From contig JAWKIJ010000001.1 in the NCBI GenBank assembly GCA_041394325.1, forward strand, positions 1,240,001 to 1,304,000: 64,000 nt of DNA, read 5' to 3'. This document shows, one piece after another, positions 26,813 through 34,382 of the stretch (the first letter of the stretch is position 1; every line of letters begins with the position of its first letter). Both the position numbers and the translations under genes were made by a program. The notes under the pieces were generated by a model, which searched no databases, had not been told where the DNA came from, and saw only the letters and a program-made list of their open reading frames with translations. The DNA comes from JAWKIJ01 sp041394325 (lineage in GTDB: Bacteria; Actinomycetota; Acidimicrobiia; Acidimicrobiales; Microtrichaceae).

Positions 26813-26842
26813 TTGACCCTCCGTCCGCGACGCCGGTACGCT
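26813..26842 (+). promoter_or_regulatory. sigma-70-type promoter for the pilus operon
   Basis: A -35 element TTGACC (26813-26818), an 18-bp spacer and a -10 element TACGCT (26837-26842) lie just after the metF stop. A leader of about 90 nt would follow before the pilB GTG. It contains a small GGGG-TTCAA-CCCC hairpin at 26880-26892. Confidence 0.55.
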
Positions 26843-26938
26843 CCGGCCTTGGGGCGCACCGGGTGACTTCGGTCGCGTCGGGGTTCAACCCCATCGGAAG
26901 ACGAACCCGCTGGCGGTGCCGTCGCAAGCTCTCATGGG

Positions 26939-29107
26939 GTGGCCTTGGCTCTCTTGCGTGGTCGATCGACGAAGCGTCCGGACACTCCGGGCAACCTTCC
27001 CGGGGCGGCGGGGCTGGTGGACGCCGCCCAGCTCGACGTCGAGATCGACAACTGGATCAACGCCGAACGACCGCTGTTCGGCGAGGTCCTGTTGGCGCTC
27101 GGCATGGTCACCGCCGACGAGCTCATGGCGGCCCTCGCCCGCCAACGCGATTCGGGCGGGTTGTTGGGCGAGCTGCTGGGCCTGAAGGCCCACCAGATCG
27201 AGCAGGCCCTCGGTGCGCAGTACGGCATCCGGGTCGCCGACCTCGCCCAGGAGATCCCCGACCGTGCGGCGGTCGACCTGGTGGGCGAGGAGATGTGCCG
27301 TCGTCACGGGGTCATCCCGTTGCGCACCGACGAGGAGGGTCGCACCTGGGTCGTCACGGCCACTCCCCGCGACACCGACGCCATCCGGGAGATCACGCTC
27401 CGCTGCGGTCGGATCGGTCTGTTGTTGGGCACCCGTCCCGAGATCGACAGCGCGCTCGAGCGCCAGTTCAACGTGTTGGACGACACCTCGGTGTACGTCC
27501 AGGCCCACCAGCTCGCCGAGGCCGAGTTCGCGCCGGCCGAGCAGCAGGAGGGCGTGCGCCTCGACGAGAACGCACCGGTGGTGCAGGTGGTGAGCCGCAT
27601 CATCACCCACGGGGTGCGCAGTCGCGCCTCCGACGTGCACATCGAGGCCCAGCCTGAGGGCATCCGGGTGCGCTACCGCGTGGACGGCGTGCTCAGCGAC
27701 GCCATCCAGTTGCCCGCCTCGATGGGCGCGGCGATCGCCAGCCGCATCAAGGTGCTCGCCGAGTTGAACATCGTCGAGCGCCGGCGCCCCCAGGACGGCC
27801 AGTTCTCCCTCACCGTCGACGGCCGGCCCGTCGACATCCGCACCTCGGTCGTGGCCACCGTCCGCGGCGAGAAGGTGGTGCTGCGCATCCTCGACAAGCA
27901 GCGCTCGCTGATCAGCCTGCACGAGCTGGGCATGCCCGAGGAGCTGGTCCACGAGTACACCAAGATCGTCAAGGCCCCCTTGGGCATGCTGCTGGTCACC
28001 GGCCCCACCGGCTCGGGCAAGACCACCACGTTGTACGCCACCCTCAACGAGATGAACGACCCCACCAAGAACGTGGTCACGGTCGAGGATCCGGTCGAGT
28101 ACCAGTTCGCGGGTATCAACCAGATGCAGATCTCCGAGGCGGCGGGCATCTCCTTCGCCGACGGGTTGCGCGGCATCCTCCGTCAGGACCCCGACACCAT
28201 CCTCGTCGGCGAGATCCGCGACATCGAGACGGCGCGCATCGCCATGCAGGCGGCGCTCACCGGTCACTTCGTGCTGTCGTCGCTCCACGCGGTCGACTCG
28301 GTGGCGGCGGTGCACCGGTTCACCGACATGGGTGTCGAGCCTTTCCTGGTGGCCAGCGCCGTCAGCGGGGTGATGGCGCAGCGGTTGTTGCGCCGCAACT
28401 GCCCGTCGTGTTCGGTCGACGACAAGCCCTCGCCCGACCGTGTCCGGCTGGTGTCGTCCCAGCTCCGCGAGTACTCATCGCACTTCAAGCGGGGACGCGG
28501 TTGCAACATGTGCAACTTCACCGGCTACCGCGGTCGCGTGGGCGTGTACGAGCTGTTGACCGTCACCGACACGATGCGCCAGCTCATCGTCGACAAGGCG
28601 AGCCATTCCGACATGCGCAAGATCGCGATCAAGGAGGGGATGCGCACCATGCAGGTACAGGCCTTCCAGCTCGTGGCCGACGGCATCACCACCGTCGACG
28701 AGGTCATCCGGGCGGTCTACGCACCGGGTGTCGAGCTCGACGAGATCGTGTTCGGCGAGCTGATGCCGGGTCGGCGTGAGCTCGAGGAGGGGGCGAAGGG
28801 CTCCATCGAGAAGGGTGCCCGCGGGGTCATCGAGTCCGGTCCGATCGGCTCGACCGACGTCGACCACGGCGCCGACGACGCTGCCGCGACGCTCGACGCC
28901 GGTACCGATTCCGACGGTGCCGATGCGGGGCCGCCGGTGGACGTGTCGCTGCACGGGGTCGACCGGCCCGCCGACGGGTCCGACGAGGGTGCGTCCGACG
29001 CGCCCCCGGGCGCGGCCACCACCGCCGCGCCGGGTGCTGAGATGGGTGAACAGGCGCCGGCGGCCGACGGCACGCGCGGCCTTCGTGTCCTGAAGGGGGC
29101 GTCGTGA
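26939..29107 (+). CDS. pilB: type IV pilus assembly ATPase
   Basis: This hexameric motor powers pilus extension at the inner face of the membrane. Residues about 20-170 form an MshEN-like N-terminal domain. The segment GEVLLALGMVTADELMAALA resembles the cyclic-di-GMP-binding repeat, though the leading Arg is not seen. The ATPase core follows, with Walker A GPTGSGKTTT (near 355), Asp box, Walker B ILVGEIRD and His box. A zinc motif CPSC...CNMC lies near 487-525. A C-terminal extension of about 100 residues rich in Asp/Ala/Gly is unusual for PilB and may be disordered. At 722 residues it is longer than the usual 560-600. The GTG start overlaps nothing; pilC is coupled by a 4-bp overlap. Confidence 0.93.
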   Translation: MALALLRGRSTKRPDTPGNLPGAAGLVDAAQLDVEIDNWINAERPLFGEVLLALGMVTADELMAALARQRDSGGLLGELLGLKAHQIEQALGAQYGIRVADLAQEIPDRAAVDLVGEEMCRRHGVIPLRTDEEGRTWVVTATPRDTDAIREITLRCGRIGLLLGTRPEIDSALERQFNVLDDTSVYVQAHQLAEAEFAPAEQQEGVRLDENAPVVQVVSRIITHGVRSRASDVHIEAQPEGIRVRYRVDGVLSDAIQLPASMGAAIASRIKVLAELNIVERRRPQDGQFSLTVDGRPVDIRTSVVATVRGEKVVLRILDKQRSLISLHELGMPEELVHEYTKIVKAPLGMLLVTGPTGSGKTTTLYATLNEMNDPTKNVVTVEDPVEYQFAGINQMQISEAAGISFADGLRGILRQDPDTILVGEIRDIETARIAMQAALTGHFVLSSLHAVDSVAAVHRFTDMGVEPFLVASAVSGVMAQRLLRRNCPSCSVDDKPSPDRVRLVSSQLREYSSHFKRGRGCNMCNFTGYRGRVGVYELLTVTDTMRQLIVDKASHSDMRKIAIKEGMRTMQVQAFQLVADGITTVDEVIRAVYAPGVELDEIVFGELMPGRRELEEGAKGSIEKGARGVIESGPIGSTDVDHGADDAAATLDAGTDSDGADAGPPVDVSLHGVDRPADGSDEGASDAPPGAATTAAPGAEMGEQAPAADGTRGLRVLKGAS

Positions 29108-30324
29108 CCGACACGCTGTTGAAGTACCGCTACGAGGCGGAGACCATCGAGGGCACACCCGTCAAGGGCAGCATCGAGGCGGCCTCGGTGGTGGCCGCCC
29201 GCAACGAGCTCGCGGTCCGCGGCATGCGGGCCACCAAGATCACCGAGAAGAAGGGTCTTCAGGTCGAGCTGACCCAACAGAAGATCCCGATGATCGACAT
29301 CATGCACTTCTCTCGGCAGATGGGCACGTTCATCCGGGCGGGTATCCCCATGGTCGAGGCGCTCGACACGTTGCGCGCCGACACCGAGAACAAGCGCTTT
29401 AAGGCGGTGCTCGCCGACATCGTCGAGAAGGTCGGCCAGAGCGGGATGACCCTGGGCGACGCGGTGGCCACCCACCCCGACGTGTTCCCCGGCTACTTCC
29501 TGTCGATGCTGCGCTCCGCCGAGCTCACCGGCAAGATGGACGAGGCGTTCGAGCAGCTCACGTCCTACATCCGCCGTGACGTGGCGCTCACCAAGCAGGT
29601 GCGCAAGGCGCTCATCTACCCGGCGATCCTCCTGGTGGTGGCCATGGGCGTCGTGGCCATCATCACCATCTTCGTCATCCCCAAGTTCGCCGAGTTCTTC
29701 AAGTCGTTCGGTGCCAAGCTGCCCCTCCCCACCCGCATGTTGATGGCCGTCGCCGACTTCGTCGGTTCGACGGCGGGGCTCATCACGGGGCTGATCCTGG
29801 TGGCCCTGATCATCGGGGTGGTGCTCTACGTGCGCGCCCCCGGCGGCCGGCGCAACCTCCACGCGCTGCTGTTGAAGATCCCGGTGCTCAACACCGTGGT
29901 GGTGTTCTCCTCCACCGAGCGCTTCTGCCGGGTGCTGTCGGTGCTGATGGACGCGGGGGTGCCGTTGGCCGAGGCGATGCCCTCCGCCATCGACTGCACC
30001 ACCAACACCATCTTCCGCGAGCGGCTCGGCGTCGCCACCGAGGGGGTGCTGGTGGGTCGCGGGTTCGCCGATCCGGTCGCACAGACCGAGGTCTTCCCCC
30101 CGACGGTGGTGCAGATGATGCGGGTGGGCGAGCGCACCGGAGAGCTGAGCGACCAGCTCGGCTCCATCGCCGGCTTCTTCGAGGAGGAGCTCGACTACGC
30201 GGTCGAAAAGCTCACCCAGTGGTTCGAACCGCTGATCATCCTCATCATCGGCGTGGTGGTCGGGTTCGTGGCGCTGGCGATGGTGAGTGCGATGTACGGC
30301 ATCTACGGCCAGGTGAGCGTGTGA
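29104..30324 (+). CDS. pilC: type IV pilus inner-membrane platform protein
   Basis: The 406-residue protein has two GspF/PilC cytoplasmic domains (about 67-190 and 270-390) and three long membrane helices: IYPAILLVVAMGVVAIITIF, GLITGLILVALIIGVVLY and LIILIIGVVVGFVALAMV. MIDIMHFSRQMGTFIRAGIP is the conserved first-domain opening. It couples PilB and PilT rotation to pilin insertion or extraction. The GTG overlaps the pilB stop (GTGA). Confidence 0.94.
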   Translation: MTDTLLKYRYEAETIEGTPVKGSIEAASVVAARNELAVRGMRATKITEKKGLQVELTQQKIPMIDIMHFSRQMGTFIRAGIPMVEALDTLRADTENKRFKAVLADIVEKVGQSGMTLGDAVATHPDVFPGYFLSMLRSAELTGKMDEAFEQLTSYIRRDVALTKQVRKALIYPAILLVVAMGVVAIITIFVIPKFAEFFKSFGAKLPLPTRMLMAVADFVGSTAGLITGLILVALIIGVVLYVRAPGGRRNLHALLLKIPVLNTVVVFSSTERFCRVLSVLMDAGVPLAEAMPSAIDCTTNTIFRERLGVATEGVLVGRGFADPVAQTEVFPPTVVQMMRVGERTGELSDQLGSIAGFFEEELDYAVEKLTQWFEPLIILIIGVVVGFVALAMVSAMYGIYGQVSV

Positions 30325-30403
30325 GACCCGTCGGGGGTCGCCGGGGCCCTTTCGTCCCCGTTCACATTCCTCCGGCGTTTCTTCATATCGTGTTGAGCAC
30401 CTC

Positions 30404-30432
30404 TTGACATTTCCTTGAGTATCGGCTTGGAT
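30404..30432 (+). promoter_or_regulatory. promoter of the first major pilin gene
   Basis: TTGACA (30404-30409), 17 bp, then TTGGAT (30427-30432). The second pilin copy has the same two hexamers with the same spacing although the spacer sequence differs, which supports both as functional elements. The leader to the ATG is about 80 nt. Confidence 0.7.
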
Positions 30433-30518
30433 GGTGCGTGGCCGGGGGGTGGTCTCCCGGACCGCATCCTCCGCCACCGTGGCGAACGCCACGTCATGCG
30501 GTCAACAAGGGAGTCAAC

Positions 30519-30902
30519 ATGTTGAAAGAGCGCATCAACCAGCGCGGCCAGGGGGGCTTCACCCTCATCGAACTGCTCGTGGTCATCGCGATCCTGGCGA
30601 TCCTCGCCGGTGTCGTGGTGTTCGCGGTGGGCAACTCCACCAAGAACGCCGGCAAGGCCGCGTGCAAGACCGAGCGTGCGGCCATCGTGACCGCGGCGCA
30701 GGCCGCCGTCGCCGAGCACGCGGGCGACTCGTCCTCGTCCGCCACGTGGAACACCTACATGAAGGTCGACACCGCGCCGAAGTACTTCGCCGTGCCCGCC
30801 ACGCCGACGTTCCCGATCACGGCCGGTCAGATCACCCGCACCGACACCGCCGGTGTGCCGGTGGCGGACTGCCCCGAGATCACCCTCGCCGAGCTCACCT
30901 GA
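30519..30902 (+). CDS. pilA: major type IV prepilin, copy 1
   Basis: The 127-residue prepilin has the leader MLKERINQRGQGG, then the cleavage and methylation motif G|FTLIELLVVIAI with Glu at +5, and a hydrophobic N-terminal helix. The mature globular part is small, about 95 residues, with two Cys (AACKTERAA and VADCPEIT) that could form the C-terminal disulfide loop. The ATG has AAGGGAG 6 nt upstream. It sits between pilC and a nearly identical second copy, each with its own promoter and double terminator, so copy 1 is a monocistronic, probably highly expressed unit. Confidence 0.93.
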   Translation: MLKERINQRGQGGFTLIELLVVIAILAILAGVVVFAVGNSTKNAGKAACKTERAAIVTAAQAAVAEHAGDSSSSATWNTYMKVDTAPKYFAVPATPTFPITAGQITRTDTAGVPVADCPEITLAELT

Positions 30903-31006
30903 TCCCGAGCGATCCACACCCGTCGGACCGGGCCACCTCGTGTGACCCGGTCCGACGCCGGCCGAGGAGCAGGACACCGAACCGTGTCCTGCTCCTCGGC
31001 CGTTTT
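30524..31006 (+). repeat. long direct repeat, copy 1 (pilin coding sequence plus terminators)
   Basis: This segment of 483 bp recurs at 31101-31581 (481 bp). The copies differ by a few substitutions, one G missing in the second copy's G-run and a one-base difference before the second hairpin. The repeat covers the pilin gene from codon 3 onward and both terminator hairpins, but not the promoters. Confidence 0.9.
30921..30957 (+). terminator. first hairpin after pilin 1
   Basis: A 12-bp perfect stem (CGTCGGACCGGG paired with CCCGGTCCGACG) with a 13-nt loop starts 18 nt after the stop codon. It could protect the 3' end or act as the first of two tandem terminators. Confidence 0.6.
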
Positions 31007-31007
31007 T
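30961..31007 (+). terminator. strong intrinsic terminator after pilin 1
   Basis: A 17-bp perfect stem (30961-30977 with 30984-31000), a 6-nt loop CGAACC and a following CGTTTTT make a textbook Rho-independent terminator, one of the few with a T-run in this window. Confidence 0.85.
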
Positions 31008-31028
31008 CCGAGCCTTCTTGAGAATTCC

Positions 31029-31057
31029 TTGACACTCGTCTGACGCTTTGCTTGGAT
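31029..31057 (+). promoter_or_regulatory. promoter of the second major pilin gene
   Basis: TTGACA (31029-31034), 17 bp, TTGGAT (31052-31057), identical in both hexamers and spacing to the promoter of copy 1. It begins only 22 bp after the upstream terminator. The leader to the ATG is about 35 nt. Confidence 0.7.
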
Positions 31058-31098
31058 GGCACCGTGACCAGGAGAATGGTCCGACAAGGGAGAAATAC

Positions 31099-31478
31099 AT
31101 GAAAGAGCGCATCAACCAGCGCGGCCAGGGGGCTTCACCCTCATCGAACTGCTCGTGGTCATCGCGATCCTGGCGATCCTCGCCGGTGTCGTGGTGTTCG
31201 CGGTGGGCAACTCCACCAAGAACGCCGGCAAGGCCGCGTGCAAGACCGAGCGTGCGGCCATCGTGACCGCGGCGCAGGCCGCCGTCACCGAGCACGCGGG
31301 CGACTCGTCCTCGTCCGCCACGTGGAACGACTACATGAAGGTCGACACCGCGCCGAAGTACTTCGCCGTGCCCGCCACGCCGACGTTCCCGATCACGGCC
31401 GGTCAGATCACCCGCACCGACACCGCCGGTGTGCCGGTGGCGGACTGCCCCGAGATCACCCTCGCCGAGCTCACCTGA
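31099..31478 (+). pseudogene. pilA: major type IV prepilin, copy 2, frameshifted in the signal motif
   Basis: The gene starts MKERINQRGQG but has five G where copy 1 has six, at about 31127-31131. The frame is lost exactly at the G|FTLIELL cleavage site. Beyond it the coding sequence is intact in the +1 frame to the same stop. It differs from copy 1 at the protein level only by VAEHAG to VTEHAG, NTYMKV to NDYMKV and one fewer leader residue. Translation as written would give a short nonsense peptide. A single G restores a 126-residue prepilin, so this may be a homopolymer sequencing error or phase-variable. AAGGGAG lies 7 nt before the ATG. Confidence 0.85.
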
Positions 31479-31496
31479 TCCCGAGCGATCCACACC

Positions 31497-31533
31497 CGTC
31501 GGACCGGGCCACCTCGTGTGACCCGGTCCGACG
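31497..31533 (+). terminator. first hairpin after pilin 2
   Basis: Same 12-bp stem and 13-nt loop as after copy 1. Confidence 0.6.
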
Positions 31534-31536
31534 CCA

Positions 31537-31581
31537 CCGAGGAGCAGGACACCGAACCGTGTCCTGCTCCTCGGCCGTTTT
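31537..31581 (+). terminator. strong intrinsic terminator after pilin 2
   Basis: A 16-bp perfect stem (31537-31552 with 31559-31574), loop CGAACC and a trailing CCGTTTT, homologous to the copy 1 terminator. It isolates the pilins from pilT. Confidence 0.85.
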
Positions 31582-31713
31582 CCGCCGGGACGCACCGCGG
31601 TTTTCCGAGCCCCGTGCCCGCACCGTCCTGTAGGTTCCCGGACCGGCCCGGCGTCGCCGCCGCGGTCGCCCGACGGCCGTCGCGCCACCTTCCCCGTCAC
31701 TCCGGAGTCCCCG

Positions 31714-32831
31714 ATGTTCAAAGCCTCCACCGCCCTCATCGACCCGCTGCTCGGCTACCTGTGGCAGCACGGCGCCACCGACCTGCACCTCGCGGCCGAC
31801 TCGGTGCCCCGCGTGCGCATCGACGGCAAGTTGCTGGCGGTGCCCGACTCGCCGCCGCTCACCAGTGAGTTCGTCGGCTCGGCCATCCGCGACCTGCTCA
31901 GCGAATCCGACCAGCAGGGCTACCAGGCCGAGCGGCAGTTCGACTTCGCCTTCAGCTGGGCCGACACGGCCCGCTTCAGGGCCAACGCCTTCTACCAGCT
32001 CGACCGGCCCGCTCTGGCGCTGCGCCTCATCCCCAGGAGATCCCCTCACCCGAACAGCTCGGTCTGCCCGCCGTGTGCGGCCAGTTGGTCACCCGACCCC
32101 ACGGCCTGGTGCTGGTCACCGGCCCCACCGGTTCGGGCAAGTCCACCTCGCTGGCCGCGATGATCGGCTGGATCAACCAGAACCGGCCCGTGCACATCCT
32201 CACCATCGAGGACCCGGTGGAGTACATCCACCCCTCCAAGCTGGCGTTGGTCAACCAGCGCGAGGTGGGCGCCGACACCGTGTCGTTCGCCGAGGCGCTC
32301 AAGGCGGCGCTGCGCGAGGACCCCGACGTCATCCTCGTGGGTGAGATGCGCGACGTCGAGACCATCAGCCTCACCCTCACCCTCGCCGAGACCGGCCACC
32401 TCGTGTTCGCCACGCTGCACACCAACGACGCGTCGCAAACCGTCGACCGCGTCATCGACGTGTTCCCCGCCGACCAGCAGGACCAGGTGCGCACCCAGTT
32501 CGCCATGGCGCTCGCCGCGGTCATCTCCCAGCGCCTCATCCCCAAGATCGGCGGTGGCCGCGTCGCCGCGTACGAGATCCTCCTCGGCACCTCGGGTGTG
32601 AGCAACCTCATCCGTGAGGGCAAGGTCCGCCAGCTCCGCAACATCATCGCCACCGGCCAAAAAGACGGTATGTGCGTGCTCGAGCAGTCCCTCGGCAACC
32701 TCGTCGCAAGCGGGCTGATCAGCCCGGCCGAGGCGGTCGCCGCGTCGGTGCATCCCGAGGACATCACCGGCCTGCACGTCGCGGCGGGCCAACAGGTCGC
32801 CCAGACCGCAGAGGGTGCGACCTTTCTGTGA
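31714..32831 (+). pseudogene. pilT: type IV pilus retraction ATPase PilT, interrupted by a one-base deletion
   Basis: From the ATG at 31714 the N-terminal PAS-like domain reads normally to ALRLIP (about 32034). The rest, EIPSPEQLGLPAVCGQLV onward, is in another frame to 32831. A missing C in the CCCAGG context near 32036 explains the break; the joined protein would be about 372 residues, normal for PilT. The second part has Walker A VTGPTGSGKST, Asp box, Walker B VILVGEMRDVET, the His box HLVFATLHTNDA and the PilT-type AIRNLIRE-like segment GVSNLIREGKVRQL. It drives pilus retraction. The pilD start overlaps its stop (GTGA). Probably functional in the organism. Confidence 0.88.
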
Positions 32832-33673
32832 CCACCTCGGCGACGGTGCTCGTGGCGGTGTTCGGCGCGCTGGTGGGCGCGTGCGTCGGGTCGTTCACAT
32901 GCGTCGTGATCGACCGGCTGCCCCTCGCGCTCGACGAGCCCAACGAGTTCGGCGACCTCTACGACACCCGGCCCTGGCCCCAGGTGCTGGGTGGGCGCAG
33001 TCGCTGTGACAGCTGCGGCGAGGCGGTGCGGCCCCGCGACAACGTCCCCGTGTTGGGGTGGCTGCTGCTGAGGGGGCGCTGCCGTGACTGCGGCGAGCGG
33101 TTCGGGGCGTTCCACCCCGTCGTCGAGGTGGCGGTCCCCGCCGTCGGCCTGCTCATGTGGTGGGGGATCGGCAGCCACTGGCAGCTCCTGCCGGTGCTCT
33201 GGCTGGTGCCGGTGGGCATCGCCGTCGCCGTCATCGACCTGCGGACCCTCATCGTGCCCACCCGCATCGTGTGGCCGGCGCTGGCCGTGTCGGTCGTGTT
33301 GTCGCTCGTCGCGGCCTTCGCCGCCGACGAACCCGGACGTCTCTGGGGCGGCCTCCTCGGCGTGGCGGCCCTGGCCGGTCCGCTGTTCGTGCTGTGGTTC
33401 GTCCACCCCCGCGGCATGGGCTTCGGCGACGTCCGCATGGCGGTGCTGTTGGGCTGGACCGTCGGGTTCGTCGCCTACGACGGCCGTTGGGCCGCCGCGG
33501 TGTTCGCGGCGGTCGTCACCCTGGGCGTGGGCGCGTTGCTGGGCCTGCCGCTGGCCCTCTCCACGCTGGTGCGACGCGGATGGCGCGCCGTGTCGCCGTT
33601 CGGGCCCTCACTGGTCGCGGCCACCCTGTTGGTGTGCGCGCTCGCGGTCGGGGTGGTCGATCTCCTGGGGTGA
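32828..33673 (+). CDS. pilD: prepilin peptidase/N-methyltransferase
   Basis: The 281-residue polytopic membrane protease removes prepilin leaders and methylates the new N-terminus. The GTG overlaps the pilT stop. VGACVGSFTCVVIDRLPLA is the conserved opening. The zinc-binding CxxC pairs are in CDSCGEAV and CRDCGERF, and the catalytic aspartates are in AVIDLRTLIVP and MGFGDVRMA. About seven to eight membrane segments follow. Its substrates are the pilins and minor pilins on both sides. It is the last gene of the machinery block. Confidence 0.95.
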   Translation: MTTSATVLVAVFGALVGACVGSFTCVVIDRLPLALDEPNEFGDLYDTRPWPQVLGGRSRCDSCGEAVRPRDNVPVLGWLLLRGRCRDCGERFGAFHPVVEVAVPAVGLLMWWGIGSHWQLLPVLWLVPVGIAVAVIDLRTLIVPTRIVWPALAVSVVLSLVAAFAADEPGRLWGGLLGVAALAGPLFVLWFVHPRGMGFGDVRMAVLLGWTVGFVAYDGRWAAAVFAAVVTLGVGALLGLPLALSTLVRRGWRAVSPFGPSLVAATLLVCALAVGVVDLLG

Positions 33674-33755
33674 TCCGCGTCGATCGGCCCGCCTCGGAGT
33701 GGTCCGATCGGCCCGTCCGGGAGGGTTGGGAGTCACGGAGTGACCGACGCCCTGA

Positions 33756-33784
33756 TTGCCTCACGACGCACCTCGTGCGATACT
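33756..33784 (+). promoter_or_regulatory. candidate promoter for the minor pilin genes
   Basis: TTGCCT (33756-33761), 17 bp, GATACT (33779-33784) lie in the 201-bp gap between pilD and the first minor pilin. The leader would be about 85 nt. Nothing else is recognisable in this gap. Confidence 0.5.
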
Positions 33785-33874
33785 TCCGGTCGACGGAGCC
33801 GTGAGGCCGGGTCCGCGCGTCGGCTCGGGCACGATAGCGTGGTACACGCAGGGACACGGGAAACGGAGTTGGGG

Positions 33875-34381
33875 TTGAGCTCGCCGGTTGACCAATTCAT
33901 TGCCCATCGCCGTGGTGCGCTCGCGTCCCAGGGCGGGTGGACCCTGCTCGAGGCGCTCGTCACCGTCATGGTGATGAGCCTGCTGGCCGTCGGTCTCGCC
34001 GCGTCCTTGGCGGTCATGCTGCGTTCCACCACGCTGCACTCCCGGCTCGTCCGCTCGGGCCTGCTCGCCACCGACGCCGCCGAGTACCTCGACCGCCAAC
34101 CCTTCAAGTCCACGTGCTCCTCCGCCACGGCGATCGCCACCTATCAGGCCAACCTCAACTCCCAGACGTGGGGCAACTACACCCTCAAGGTCACGGGTGT
34201 GCAGTTCCTCCAGAACCGCAACGCCAACCCCGAGGTGTTCGTCGCGTCCTGCGGTTCCACCGACCAGGGCGCGCAGCGCATCACCATCCGGGCGACCCCC
34301 AACGGACTCACCGTCGGCGAGTCGGTGAACCTCGTCAAACGTGACCGAACCTGTCCGTCCAACGTCTCGGGACGGTGTTGA
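33875..34381 (+). CDS. minor pilin-like protein
   Basis: This 168-residue prepilin has the leader ...RRGALASQGG and then G|WTLLEALVTVMVMSLLAV, with Glu at +5 and Trp instead of Phe at +1. The TTG at 33875 is chosen because GGAG lies 6 nt upstream; a TTG at 33869 is also possible. The globular part has four Cys (STCSSA, ASCGST, RTCPS, GRC). It is followed 1 bp later by the giant minor pilin gene. It resembles PilV/GspI-like minor pilins in placement and probably belongs to a tip complex. Confidence 0.82.
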   Translation: MSSPVDQFIAHRRGALASQGGWTLLEALVTVMVMSLLAVGLAASLAVMLRSTTLHSRLVRSGLLATDAAEYLDRQPFKSTCSSATAIATYQANLNSQTWGNYTLKVTGVQFLQNRNANPEVFVASCGSTDQGAQRITIRATPNGLTVGESVNLVKRDRTCPSNVSGRC

Positions 34382-34382
34382 C

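Larger units (their letters stand above)
31101..31581 (+). repeat. long direct repeat, copy 2 (pilin coding sequence plus terminators)
   Basis: Second copy of the repeat at 30524-31006. Conservation down through the 3' hairpins, with different promoter spacers, points to a recent tandem duplication or ongoing gene conversion. Confidence 0.9.

Noticed and set aside
26843..26938. Possible cyclic-di-GMP (GEMM-I) riboswitch before pilB
   Set aside because: The conserved core segments, such as the AGGGCAAACC-like and GCAAAGCC-like blocks, are not present.
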